NCBI GenBank assembly: GCA_964621755.1
Contig: CAZUPI010000006.1
Span: forward strand, 1 to 64,000
Source of the DNA: UMGS1696 sp964621755
GTDB taxonomy: Bacteria > Bacillota > Clostridia > Oscillospirales > CAG-272
Direction: 5' to 3'
DNA: 64,000 nt
Below, piece after piece: positions 17,923 to 26,486 of this stretch. The number at the start of each line of letters is the position of its first letter. The first letter of the stretch is position 1. Under the pieces are notes generated by a model. The model saw nothing but the letters and a program-made list of their open reading frames with translations, had not been told where the DNA came from and did not search any database. The position numbers and the translations under genes were made by a program.

Positions 17923-19251
17923 CAACACATCGTCCGTTTCGTCGGAACCGTTGGCGTGATAGCATCTTATGATGTGTGTTTTATTCCACTTGCGCTTTTA
18001 AGCGTTGTCCCTGCTTTTATTTCCAAATGGATTTACAACCGCGAACTTTACAACAGTATGAAACGGGAACAGACGCCTATGGCGCGCCGTCGCGACTGTT
18101 TATGGGGTGTGCTAACCGGAAAAGATACTGTGAAAGAACTGCGTACGATGCAAACGGAAACCTATATCAAAGAACAATGGACATCTGCAAGAGATGAAGT
18201 ATTAGAACAGGATTTTGCTTTTGCTATGAAAAGCTCCAATGTTTTCCTGTTCTGTGATTTGTTCCGGTTGCTCGGATTTGCTGCAAGTATTGCATTGTCC
18301 ATATATTTTGCAGGTTGTGGAATTATATCTGTCGGACAGTTTGCTGCGTGTATTTCCGCGTCTGGTGGAATGCAGTTCATGACGGAACAGCTCATCGGGA
18401 TGGAGACGGATCAGAATTCAAAAGCCGATTTTGCAGGTGATTTTTACGATTTCTTCGACAATGCGACCGAAACGGAAGGTGAGAAGCCGTTTTGCGGATT
18501 TAAGAAAGACATCGCTATTAAAAATGTTTCTTTTGCTTATCCAACCGGAGACTCTGACGTCCTTTATGATGTATCGTTTACTATTCATAAAGGTGAGCGT
18601 GTAGTCATCGTTGGTGAAAATGGTTCCGGTAAAACGACTCTTTCAAAAATCATATCGGGCGTATATGAACCGAAATCCGGTGAAATTCTATATGACGGAA
18701 ATGACGTCAAAACCTTTGAGCGTGACAGTTTTTACCGCCGATTTTCCGTGATCTCGCAGGATTTTGTAAAGTACCAGTTTACTATGCGCGAAAACATCGG
18801 CATGAGTACTCCGAATCAAATCCACAACGACGAAAGGCTAATGCAGAGCGCGAAATCCGCAAATGTGGAACCCATCATCCGCAGAATCGGCGGATCAGAT
18901 ACACAGCCTGGACGGGAATTCGATGGTGTGGAACTTTCCGGCGGTGAATGGCAGAAAGTCGCTATTGCGCGCGGACTTAACAAAGATGCAGACATCATCA
19001 TTCTTGATGAACCGACCTCTGCACTTGACCCCTTGGTAGAATATGATATTCTGAAAAAATTCATTGATCTAACCGAGGGCAAGACATCGGTGATTATTTC
19101 TCACCGTGTAGGTCTGTGTCGGTTTGCAGACCGGATTATTGTGACGCAGGATGGACGTGTCGCGGGGAATGGCTCACATGAGGAACTTCTGCGGAACAAT
19201 GCTGAGTATACCCGTATCTGGAATGAACAGGCTAAATGGTATGTAGAATAA
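17923..19251 (+). pseudogene. ABC exporter half B, N-terminally truncated, ATPase domain intact
   Basis: The frame opens without a credible start, inside a membrane segment (RFVGTVGVIASYDVCFIPLA); the first two membrane segments expected of an ABC exporter are absent. The rest reads cleanly: coupling region ELRTMQTETYIKEQW, further membrane segments, then a complete ATPase domain with Walker A GENGSGKTT, signature LSGGEWQKVAIARG, Walker B IIILDEPTSALDP and the H-loop IISHR. The simplest reading is that a deletion joined the middle of half A to the middle of half B. A shortened protein from GTG 17956 is possible but would lack half its membrane domain. Confidence 0.75.
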
Positions 19252-19257
19252 ATAGAA

Positions 19258-19290
19258 AAATCCCACAGCCGGAGCATGACTGCGGGATTT
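19258..19290 (-). terminator. Terminator of rpsT (and convergent ABC pseudogene)
   Basis: Arms 19258-19267 and 19281-19290 pair with one wobble in the - strand sense (AAATCCCGCA with TGTGGGATTT), followed by a T-rich stretch. It sits 16 bases past the rpsT stop. Confidence 0.8.
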
Positions 19291-19306
19291 CTTATTCATG
19301 CAGGAA

Positions 19307-19570
19307 TTATTGCATGCTGTTGAGCTTGAGTGTGAACTGGCTCTTCTTGTGAGCAGCGTTGTTCTTGTGGAGAATTCCACGTGCAGCTGCCTGGTCAACC
19401 TTCTTAACAGCGTTCTTGTATGCAACGGCAGCGTCTTCCTTATTGCCGGATTCAACTGCTGCATTGAACTTCTTGATGATGGTGCGGAGCTGGTTCTTGA
19501 ACATCTTGTTCTGAAGTGTTTTTACGGAAATGACTTTAACGCGCTTTTTAGCGGATTTAATGTTAGGCAT
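19307..19570 (-). CDS. rpsT: 30S ribosomal protein S20
   Basis: An 87-residue, lysine- and alanine-rich primary 16S rRNA-binding protein. MPNIKSAKKRVKVISVKTLQ and the C-terminal AAARGILHKNNAAHKKSQ are typical of bacterial S20. It is transcribed alone on the - strand, with its own promoter and terminator, the usual arrangement for this gene. AAAAGGGAGAAAAAAC gives the ribosome-binding site. Confidence 0.98.
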   Translation of the reverse strand: MPNIKSAKKRVKVISVKTLQNKMFKNQLRTIIKKFNAAVESGNKEDAAVAYKNAVKKVDQAAARGILHKNNAAHKKSQFTLKLNSMQ

Positions 19571-19670
19571 TGTTTTTTCTCCCTTTTCAATTTTTTTACG
19601 GAATGATTACCGAAACAATCCGGCTGCGCCTGAGAGGGTACGCATCCGGACAAATATCATACAGTATCAT

Positions 19671-19699
19671 ATTTTATCACGTTTTTCATAGAATTGCAA
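19671..19699 (-). promoter_or_regulatory. Promoter of rpsT
   Basis: Read on the - strand: TTGCAA (19694-19699), 17-base spacer, TAAAAT (19671-19676). The leader to the rpsT start is about 95 bases. Confidence 0.75.
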
Positions 19700-19797
19700 T
19701 AGCTTTCATAAAATTTAACATTCAAAATCGGCGAAATTTTGGCTTCTTTATGTGCTAATTTTATGTATATTTTCGGGGGAGATTTTTTATTTTTTAA

Positions 19798-19826
19798 TTG
19801 TTTACCGAAGTGAAGTGTGGTATAAT
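19798..19826 (+). promoter_or_regulatory. Promoter of the phosphoglycerate-mutase-like gene
   Basis: TTGTTT (19798-19803), 17-base spacer, TATAAT (19821-19826), about 40 bases ahead of the start codon. Confidence 0.8.
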
Positions 19827-19868
19827 TATTTATTATAGTCCGTTAATGAAAATGAAAGGTCTCAATAT

Positions 19869-21080
19869 ATGAAATATCTTGTTCTTATCCCTGACGGAAT
19901 GGCTGACCGCCCAACTTCCGCGCTCAACAACCGTACCCCCATGGAGGCAGCCGCAAAGCCTACTATGGATATGCTCGCGGCAAAATCCACTTGCGGAACC
20001 GTTTTGAACGTTCCGACCGGTATGATTCCGGAAAGCGACACGGCCAACCTCGCGATTCTGTCCTACGACCCGCGCGCATACTCTAAGGGGCGTTCTCCCC
20101 TTGAGGCGATGAGTCTCGGCCTGACGATGACCCCAGACGACACAGCCATTCGCTGCAACCTCGTCACACTCTCTGACGGCGACGTGTATGAGGAACGGGT
20201 CATGCTGGACCACAGTGCGGACGAAATCACGACAGAGGAAGCAGCGGAGTTGGTCGCTGCGCTCAACGAGGCCCTTCCCATGCCGGGACGTGTACTTCAT
20301 ACGGGAGTCAGCTACCGTCACTGCCTGATTTGGAGCGGCGCGTCAGACACATACAACTTCATGCGTCCGCACGATATCCTCGACCAAAAGATTGCCGAAT
20401 ACCTTCCGAAGGAATCAGACGGCGGTGCGGCATTTTTGAAATATATGAAAGACGGTGCTGCGGTGCTGGAGCATCATCCGGTAAACGAAAAACGGCGTGC
20501 ACGGGGACTTCGTCCGGCAAACTCACCGTGGCTGTGGAGCCCGGGAAAGAAGCCTTCCCTTCCCTCGTTCCGTGAGAAGTGGGGTGTCAAAGCGGCTATT
20601 GTATCCGCAGTCGACCTCATCAAGGGAATTGGCATATGCGCCGGATGTGAAATCATCGACGTAGAGGGCGCAACAGGAAACTTTGCGACCAACTATACAG
20701 GTAAGGCAAACGCAGCGATTGACGCATTCGAGAGAGGCATGGATTTGGTATACGTTCACGTAGAGGCGCCGGACGAATGCGGTCACCACGGAGAAGCGGA
20801 CGTGAAGACAGCGGCCATCGAAAAAATCGACGGGCTGATTTTGCGGCCGATACTTGAGTATTTGGAGAAATCGGGAGAAGCGTTCCGCATTCTGGTGCTT
20901 CCCGACCATCCGACTCCGATTGAACTGCGCACGCACACGTCTGAGCCGGTGCCGTTCTTCCTTTACGACTCCGCATCGGTGAAGGAGGGTGTTCCTTCGT
21001 TCACGGAGGCGGAATGCGGAAAGAAGGAGCTGTACATCCCCGACGGAAGTACGCTGCTCTCGCACGTAATTGTGAAATGA
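19869..21080 (+). CDS. ApgM-family protein, probable homoserine kinase
   Basis: A 403-residue alkaline-phosphatase-superfamily protein: MKYLVLIPDGMADRP, the nucleophile region PESDTANLAILSYDP, VEAPDECGHHGE, and the metal-binding LPDHPTPIELRTH. It belongs to the cofactor-independent phosphoglycerate mutase family of archaeal type (ApgM). The subgroup I recall as the TIGRFAM proposed homoserine kinase replaces ThrB in bacteria lacking it. Here a separate full-length gpmI (57304-58950) already covers glycolysis, and thrC lies 4 kb downstream on the same strand with no thrB in the window. I infer a threonine-pathway role; a true mutase remains possible. lepB follows after eight bases. Confidence 0.82.
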   Translation: MKYLVLIPDGMADRPTSALNNRTPMEAAAKPTMDMLAAKSTCGTVLNVPTGMIPESDTANLAILSYDPRAYSKGRSPLEAMSLGLTMTPDDTAIRCNLVTLSDGDVYEERVMLDHSADEITTEEAAELVAALNEALPMPGRVLHTGVSYRHCLIWSGASDTYNFMRPHDILDQKIAEYLPKESDGGAAFLKYMKDGAAVLEHHPVNEKRRARGLRPANSPWLWSPGKKPSLPSFREKWGVKAAIVSAVDLIKGIGICAGCEIIDVEGATGNFATNYTGKANAAIDAFERGMDLVYVHVEAPDECGHHGEADVKTAAIEKIDGLILRPILEYLEKSGEAFRILVLPDHPTPIELRTHTSEPVPFFLYDSASVKEGVPSFTEAECGKKELYIPDGSTLLSHVIVK

Positions 21081-21088
21081 GGTAAAAC

Positions 21089-21703
21089 ATGAATAACGAC
21101 GAAAACAACAGGTCCGCGGAAAAAGTGGTTCCGAAAAAGAATGGTTCCCCGCGCAAGATGCTTGGCGACATTTACGAACTTCTCGAAATGCTGGGCGTCG
21201 TGACGGTAGTCATCATGCTGATATTCGCGTTTGTGGTACGGCTAAACATTGTAGACGGGCAATCGATGGACCATACACTGGCAGACGGGCAGTATCTGGC
21301 AGTATCTGGCCTGTTTTACGAGCCGACGCCGGGGGACATTGTAATCATACACAAAATCTCGGCCTATCCTTACAACGCGCCTATCGTAAAGCGCGTCATC
21401 GCCGTGGAAGGTCAAACGGTAGACATTGACTTTTCCACATGGACGCTGACCATAGACGGCGAAGTCGTCGACGAGCCGTATCGCTATTTGGCATCAGACC
21501 AGTTTCTGACAGCGGACTATTCCTTCCCAATAACGGTCGGCGAAAATGAAATCTTCGTAATGGGCGATAACCGCAACCACTCTGCCGACAGCCGCACAAG
21601 CGAGATTGGTCTGATAGACAAGCGCTGCGTCGTCGGAAAAGCCTATGCCCGCCTGTTCCCGTTCACCGACATCACGATATTCCAGAATCCGCGGGAAACG
21701 TAA
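21089..21703 (+). CDS. lepB: Signal peptidase I
   Basis: Membrane protease that removes signal peptides from exported proteins. The 204 residues contain one membrane segment (about 37-54) after a polar cytoplasmic start. Then come the serine nucleophile box DGQSMDHTL, the PGDIVII box, the lysine general base in IVKRVIAVEGQTVDI, and the closing signature MGDNRNHSADSR. It is closely followed by rbgA, rnhB and yraN, an order also seen in Bacillus-type genomes. Confidence 0.96.
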   Translation: MNNDENNRSAEKVVPKKNGSPRKMLGDIYELLEMLGVVTVVIMLIFAFVVRLNIVDGQSMDHTLADGQYLAVSGLFYEPTPGDIVIIHKISAYPYNAPIVKRVIAVEGQTVDIDFSTWTLTIDGEVVDEPYRYLASDQFLTADYSFPITVGENEIFVMGDNRNHSADSRTSEIGLIDKRCVVGKAYARLFPFTDITIFQNPRET

Positions 21704-21775
21704 AGGGCAAAATAAAGAGAAAAAGCAATTCTAAGACAAGACGACTGTTTATGGTTTCAATCCAAGTAAATTATA

Positions 21776-21805
21776 TTGGACGCCTGAAGAAATAAAAAAT
21801 ATAAT
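21776..21805 (+). promoter_or_regulatory. Possible promoter of the rbgA operon
   Basis: TTGGAC (21776-21781), 18-base spacer, TATAAT (21800-21805) in an A+T-rich stretch about 110 bases ahead of rbgA. Confidence 0.6.
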
Positions 21806-21917
21806 GTTAGAATGCGCTCTCTCCGATAATGTTAGATAAATTTTAAGATAGATTACGATAAAATCTCTCTTTTTTATGCCGTAATTGAATAGATTCAGAA
21901 CTTTAAGGAGTGATTTT

Positions 21918-22781
21918 ATGAACGGAAATAATACTAATATCAACTGGTTTCCGGGGCATATGGCGAAGACGCGTAGGCTTATTACGGAAAATTTGTCGCA
22001 GGTCGATATTGTGATTGAGCTGCTCGACGCGAGAATTCCCAAAAGCTCGAAGAATCCGGAAATTGATAAGATTGTAAACAACAAGCCGCGGCTGATTTTG
22101 CTGACGAAGTCGTCTCTCGCTAACGCGGCTGCCACAAAGCAGTGGGAGGCGTACTGTGGCGCGCTTGCCGTCGACACGGTGACCGGCGAAGGAATCCGCG
22201 AAATTGCGCCGGCGGTACGAAAGATTCTCGCGGAGAAGCTGCAGCGATACGCGGACCGCGGGATGAGCGGGCGGAAGGTACGGGCGATGATCGTCGGAAT
22301 TCCGAACGTCGGCAAATCTTCCCTCGTGAATCGGCTGAGCGGCGGAAAGCGTGCAAAAGTCGAGGACAGACCCGGCGTCACGCGGGCAAAGCAGTGGGTC
22401 ACAACCGATATTGGGATCGAGCTGCTCGACATGCCCGGCGTGCTGTGGCCTAAGTTTGACGACCAGGCCGTCGGACAGAATCTTGCCTTTACCGGGGCCA
22501 TAAAGGACACCATCTTGGACGCCGAAGAGCTTGCGTCAAATTTGTGCGCAAAGTTATACCAGACCGTGCCGAACATGTTCTGTACGCGGTACAAGCTGGA
22601 CCGCGAAGCACTCGTCGACGCAGAGCCGTATGCTTTGCTTTGCGCAGTTGCCAAAAAGCGTGGATTCCTCATCTCCGGCGGGAAGCTGGATACGGAACGC
22701 GCCGCCGGAATTGTACTGGATGAATTCCGCGAGGCAAAAATCGGGCGGATTACGCTGGAAACGCCACCGGAGAAATCGTGA
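21918..22781 (+). CDS. rbgA: Ribosome biogenesis GTPase RbgA (YlqF)
   Basis: A circularly permuted GTPase needed for late assembly of the 50S subunit. N-terminal INWFPGHMAKTRR is characteristic. Motif order is permuted: the G4 position comes first, then the P-loop GIPNVGKSSLVN, the G2 threonine region PGVTRAKQW and G3 DMPGVLWPKF; the C-terminal RNA-binding domain follows. I start at ATG 21918, preceded by AAGGAG, rather than the TTG at 21885; this gives 287 residues. The G4 motif, normally NKxD, reads TKSS here (LILLTKSSLAN), which should weaken guanine recognition. The stop overlaps rnhB. Confidence 0.95.
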   Translation: MNGNNTNINWFPGHMAKTRRLITENLSQVDIVIELLDARIPKSSKNPEIDKIVNNKPRLILLTKSSLANAAATKQWEAYCGALAVDTVTGEGIREIAPAVRKILAEKLQRYADRGMSGRKVRAMIVGIPNVGKSSLVNRLSGGKRAKVEDRPGVTRAKQWVTTDIGIELLDMPGVLWPKFDDQAVGQNLAFTGAIKDTILDAEELASNLCAKLYQTVPNMFCTRYKLDREALVDAEPYALLCAVAKKRGFLISGGKLDTERAAGIVLDEFREAKIGRITLETPPEKS

Positions 22782-23440
22782 TGATGGATGCTGCATTTGA
22801 TAAGGCTTACACGAAGGAGTACGGTGTTGTCTGTGGAACAGATGAAGCCGGGCGCGGACCGCTCGCCGGTCCCGTAGTAGCGGCCGCCGTGGTTCTGCCG
22901 GATGGACTGATAATAGAAGGGCTTGACGACTCGAAGAAGCTGAGTGAAAAAAAGCGCGAACGGCTGTACGATGAGATAATCGAAAAAGCTGCAGCGTATG
23001 GGATTGCCCTATCTACGCACGTGGAAATCGACGAAACAAACATTCTAGCGGCGTCGCTGACTGCCATGCGGCGTGCAGTTGCAATGGTACGGGAGCGCGT
23101 GACCCCCGATGTTGTGCTTGTAGATGGAAACCAGAACACGGATTTTGGAATCCCGAGCATTCCTATCGTTCATGGAGACGCGCTGTCGCAGTCTATTGCC
23201 GCGGCATCGGTACTGGCAAAAGTGACGCGTGACCGCATGTGCATGGAGTACGAGGAGAAATATCCGGGCTACGGATTTGCGAAGCACAAGGGATATCCGA
23301 CGTTTGAGCACAAGCTGGCCATCTACCGGCTCGGGATATGCGAGATACACCGAAAGTCGTTTCTCAAGTTTCTCGAGAGGGATAAGGAAAAGCTCGAGCA
23401 GGCGCTGCGGGACCGCGAAGAACAGATTGGAACGAGATAA
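22781..23440 (+). CDS. rnhB: Ribonuclease HII
   Basis: Endonuclease that cuts RNA in RNA-DNA hybrids and single ribonucleotides in DNA. The DEAGRGPLAGPVVAAAV block carries the first catalytic acids; DDSKKLSEKKRE, VDGNQ and the SVLAKVTRDRMC block complete the site. Length (219 residues) is normal. ATG 22781 overlaps the rbgA stop as TGATG with GGAG eight bases upstream; GTG 22778 is an alternative. It is coupled to yraN one base downstream of its stop. Confidence 0.97.
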   Translation: MMDAAFDKAYTKEYGVVCGTDEAGRGPLAGPVVAAAVVLPDGLIIEGLDDSKKLSEKKRERLYDEIIEKAAAYGIALSTHVEIDETNILAASLTAMRRAVAMVRERVTPDVVLVDGNQNTDFGIPSIPIVHGDALSQSIAAASVLAKVTRDRMCMEYEEKYPGYGFAKHKGYPTFEHKLAIYRLGICEIHRKSFLKFLERDKEKLEQALRDREEQIGTR

Positions 23441-23441
23441 A

Positions 23442-23849
23442 ATGGATATAAAATCGCTCGGACGGTGCGGAGAAAATTCCGCCGTGCTGTATCTGGAATC
23501 ACACGGATATCATATAATAGAGCGAAACCTCCACATCGGCCGCGCGGAAATCGACATTATTGCGGAAAATGACGACTTTGTCGTATTTGCGGAGGTCAAG
23601 ACGCGCCGGCAGGTCCCTGGTTTTTCCGGGCGGTACGGGTCCCCAGCGGAAGCGGTAGACGCGAAGAAACGTGCGTTGCTGATTGGCGCTGCGGACGCGT
23701 ATCTTGCGGGATGCGGGCATGACAAAGCGCCGCGGATTGACGTGATTGAGGTATACGTGGACCCGAAAGCGGACGAATACCGGGTGGTGGACATACGCCA
23801 CATAGAGAACGCGGTCAGAAAGAGCGGGAAATTTTCGCGGAAATATTGA
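23442..23849 (+). CDS. yraN: YraN family (UPF0102) nuclease-like protein
   Basis: A 135-residue protein with the PD-(D/E)XK-like pattern seen in this family: GRCGENSAVLYLESHGY, ERNLHIGRAEIDIIAEND, and FAEVKTRRQ. The molecular function is unproven; the family is often placed beside rnhB, as here. ATG 23442 is one base after the rnhB stop. The ribosome-binding site is weak, suggesting coupling to the upstream gene. Confidence 0.92.
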   Translation: MDIKSLGRCGENSAVLYLESHGYHIIERNLHIGRAEIDIIAENDDFVVFAEVKTRRQVPGFSGRYGSPAEAVDAKKRALLIGAADAYLAGCGHDKAPRIDVIEVYVDPKADEYRVVDIRHIENAVRKSGKFSRKY

Positions 23850-23874
23850 CTGCAAAGGAGAAAGGGAGCAGTAT

Positions 23875-24840
23875 ATGAAACTGGTTGACCTTCACTGCGA
23901 TACAGCGGGCATGATTTTGCGGAATCGTGTCCCGTTGGCGAAAAACGAATTGCAAATCTCGCTTGAGAAGGCGGGATATCTTGAAAAATACGTTCAGCTT
24001 GCGGCTGTTTTCACGTGGACCGAACTGACCGACGAAGAAGGGTGGAGCAAATTCCACGAGATTCGCGAAAACCTTGAGCGGGAGTGCGCGGAAAACGGCA
24101 TTACGCTGGCAAAGACGGCAAGCGAGCTTGAAAGCTCTGTAAGTGAGCGCAAGGTCACGTTGATTCTGACGGTAGAGGATGCGCGGATTCTCGACGGCAG
24201 AATCGAGCGGGTTCGCGAGCTATATGACTGCGGGGTTCGCGTGATGACGCCATTATGGGGCGGGGAGACCTGCATCGGCGGAGCGCATAACACGGCGTCG
24301 GGACTATCGGACTTCGGGAAAGAAGCGGTCGCGGCGATGTGCGAATGCGGAATTATCCCCGATATTTCTCATGCGTCGTTCCGTTCCGCGGACGACATCA
24401 TGGACATCTGCGAAAAGTACGGCGTCTCTCCCGTAGCCACGCACATGAACTCCTACGCGGTCTGTGCGCATTCGCGTAACCTGACCGATGAGCGCTATCT
24501 TCGCCTGACCAAGCTCGGCGGTGTAGCGGGAGTGAGCCTATGCCCGCCGCACCTCACCAGCGGCTCCGCCAGCGCGAGCGACGTCATCCGCCATATGCTG
24601 CACTACCGTGCGCTATGCCCGGAACACGTCTGCTTAGGCTGCGACCTCGACGGCACGACGCCGCCCCCCGACCTCTCCGACCTCTCCCGCCTCTCCCTCA
24701 TCCCGAACCTTCTGTCCCGTGAAGGTTTGTCGCCGGAAGAGGTCAATGCTATCTGTTTTGACACGGCTTATCGGTTTTTAGTGGAGAATTTAGGGAAATC
24801 AGGGACTCTATCCCCGCTGAGGAACTCGAACCCTTCTTAA
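23875..24840 (+). CDS. Membrane dipeptidase (peptidase family M19)
   Basis: A 321-residue zinc metallohydrolase of the renal-dipeptidase family, cleaving dipeptides. MKLVDLHCDTAGMI carries the HxD metal ligands, ILTVEDARIL the bridging glutamate, and DISHAS and THMNSY the later histidines. No signal peptide is seen, so it is probably cytoplasmic in spite of the family name. AAAGGAGAAAGGGAGC precedes the ATG. The C-terminus is followed by an imperfect palindrome before thrC. Confidence 0.92.
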   Translation: MKLVDLHCDTAGMILRNRVPLAKNELQISLEKAGYLEKYVQLAAVFTWTELTDEEGWSKFHEIRENLERECAENGITLAKTASELESSVSERKVTLILTVEDARILDGRIERVRELYDCGVRVMTPLWGGETCIGGAHNTASGLSDFGKEAVAAMCECGIIPDISHASFRSADDIMDICEKYGVSPVATHMNSYAVCAHSRNLTDERYLRLTKLGGVAGVSLCPPHLTSGSASASDVIRHMLHYRALCPEHVCLGCDLDGTTPPPDLSDLSRLSLIPNLLSREGLSPEEVNAICFDTAYRFLVENLGKSGTLSPLRNSNPS

Positions 24841-24887
24841 AATCAGCAAAACAAAGCCCATACCCACCCAGTAGTATAAAATTTTTG

Positions 24888-24932
24888 AGGGGGTGGGAGT
24901 ACTTATTTCCAAAAGTACCCCAACGCACCCCC
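24888..24932 (+). terminator. Imperfect palindrome before thrC
   Basis: GGGGGTGGGAGTACTT pairs imperfectly with AAAGTACCCCAACGCACCCCC. It matches the GGGGGTACTTTT hairpin family seen at 52177 and 63259. No clear T-run follows. Confidence 0.5.
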
Positions 24933-24967
24933 ATCACAAGAAAATTCGAAAACAAGGATTAAGGAAC

Positions 24968-26485
24968 ATGAACTACAAAAGTACTCGTGACTATAGTGAA
25001 AATTTGCATTTGGCGTCGTCGGCACAGGCAATCAAGGAAGGACTTGCGCCGGATGGCGGGCTGTATATCCCATGTGAGATTCCTGCGCTTACTGATGAGG
25101 ATATACAACGCCTTGCGACAATGCCGTATGAGGAGCGCGCCGCTTATGTGCTGGCGATGTTTCTGGATGATTATGACAAGGGAGAGCTGGCGGAGGATTG
25201 TCGGGCGGCGTATGCGCTCGAGAAGTTCCCGGCGCCGACGGGGGATGCCGCGAAGTATCTGTCCGGTGGAGCCGCTCCCGTTTACGACATGGGCGAGGAT
25301 GGAGTATATGTGCTTGAGCTGTGGCATGGACCGACCTCCGCGTTCAAGGATATGGCATTGCAGCTGATGCCGCGTCTTCTTTCGCGCGCACTGAAAATGA
25401 CAAGTGAACGTCGGGTCGCACATATTCTCGTTGCGACAAGCGGCGACACCGGTAAGGCAGCTCTCGAAGGATATTCCGATGTAGATGGAGTGAAAATCAC
25501 GGTTTTCTATCCCGCAGACGGAGTCAGCCGGATGCAGAAGATGCAGATGACCACGACGAAGGGGTCCAATGTGTATGTTGCGGCGGTCAACGGGAATTTT
25601 GACGATGCACAGAACGGCGTGAAGGCAATATTCGGCGACAGTGAGCTTGCGAAAAAAGCGGACGCCAACGGATTCTTCTTCTCGAGCGCGAACTCCATTA
25701 ACTGGGGCCGTCTTGCACCGCAGATTGTTTATTATGTCTCCGCTTATCTTGACCTTGTAAACAGCGGGAAAATAAAACGAGGGGATGCGGTAAACGTCTG
25801 CGTCCCGACCGGAAATTTCGGAAATATTTTCGCGGCATACCTTGCGCGGGAGATGGGAATTCCGATAAAAAAGCTCATCTGTGCGTCTAACAGCAACAAT
25901 GTACTTACCGATTTTATAAACACTGGGGTATATGACCGGACGCGGGAATTCCATAAGACCATTTCGCCGTCCATGGATATTCTGATTTCCAGCAATCTCG
26001 AGCGTCTTCTCGCAGTCTGCGGCGGTGCAAAGCTGACCGGGGAACTGATGAGCCAGCTGAAAGCTACCGGAAAGTATACCGCCCCCAACGAACTTATAGC
26101 GGCAATCCGGGAAAACTTTGCCGGATACTGCATGAGCGAGGAAGAAACACGTCGCACCATTCGCAATACATTTGAGAAAAACGGCTATCTCATTGACACG
26201 CACACTGCGGTCGGAATGGGCTGCGTGGAAAAATACCGTAAGGACACAGGGGATAGCACGCCGATTCTTCTTGCGTCAACGGCAAGTCCGTACAAATTTG
26301 CCGCAGATGTCTGCGGAGCGCTTGGAATCGCGGCATCCGACGATATTGAAGAGGTCCTGCACTCCCTGTCGACATACACCGGAACGGAGATTCCGCAGCC
26401 GCTCATCGCGCCGCTCAGCCTTCCTGTTCGATTCACCGAAACGATTGCGCCGTCAGAAATGCCCGACCTCGTTTTCAGGGTATAA
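24968..26485 (+). CDS. thrC: Threonine synthase
   Basis: PLP enzyme converting O-phosphohomoserine to threonine. The 505 residues include the N-terminal Thr_synth_N domain (YKSTRDYSENLHLASS, LAPDGGLYIP), the PLP lysine in PTSAFKDMALQL, and the phosphate-binding ATSGDTGKAALEGY. This is the long fungal/enterobacterial-like class rather than the short one. ATG 24968 follows AAGGATTAAGGAAC. The upstream ApgM-like protein could supply its substrate. The phosphoesterase gene begins one base after the stop. Confidence 0.96.
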   Translation: MNYKSTRDYSENLHLASSAQAIKEGLAPDGGLYIPCEIPALTDEDIQRLATMPYEERAAYVLAMFLDDYDKGELAEDCRAAYALEKFPAPTGDAAKYLSGGAAPVYDMGEDGVYVLELWHGPTSAFKDMALQLMPRLLSRALKMTSERRVAHILVATSGDTGKAALEGYSDVDGVKITVFYPADGVSRMQKMQMTTTKGSNVYVAAVNGNFDDAQNGVKAIFGDSELAKKADANGFFFSSANSINWGRLAPQIVYYVSAYLDLVNSGKIKRGDAVNVCVPTGNFGNIFAAYLAREMGIPIKKLICASNSNNVLTDFINTGVYDRTREFHKTISPSMDILISSNLERLLAVCGGAKLTGELMSQLKATGKYTAPNELIAAIRENFAGYCMSEEETRRTIRNTFEKNGYLIDTHTAVGMGCVEKYRKDTGDSTPILLASTASPYKFAADVCGALGIAASDDIEEVLHSLSTYTGTEIPQPLIAPLSLPVRFTETIAPSEMPDLVFRV

Positions 26486-26486
26486 G

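Noticed and set aside
24959..26203. A 414-codon open frame on the - strand opposite thrC
   Set aside because: Complete shadow of threonine synthase, with no ribosome-binding site or domain.
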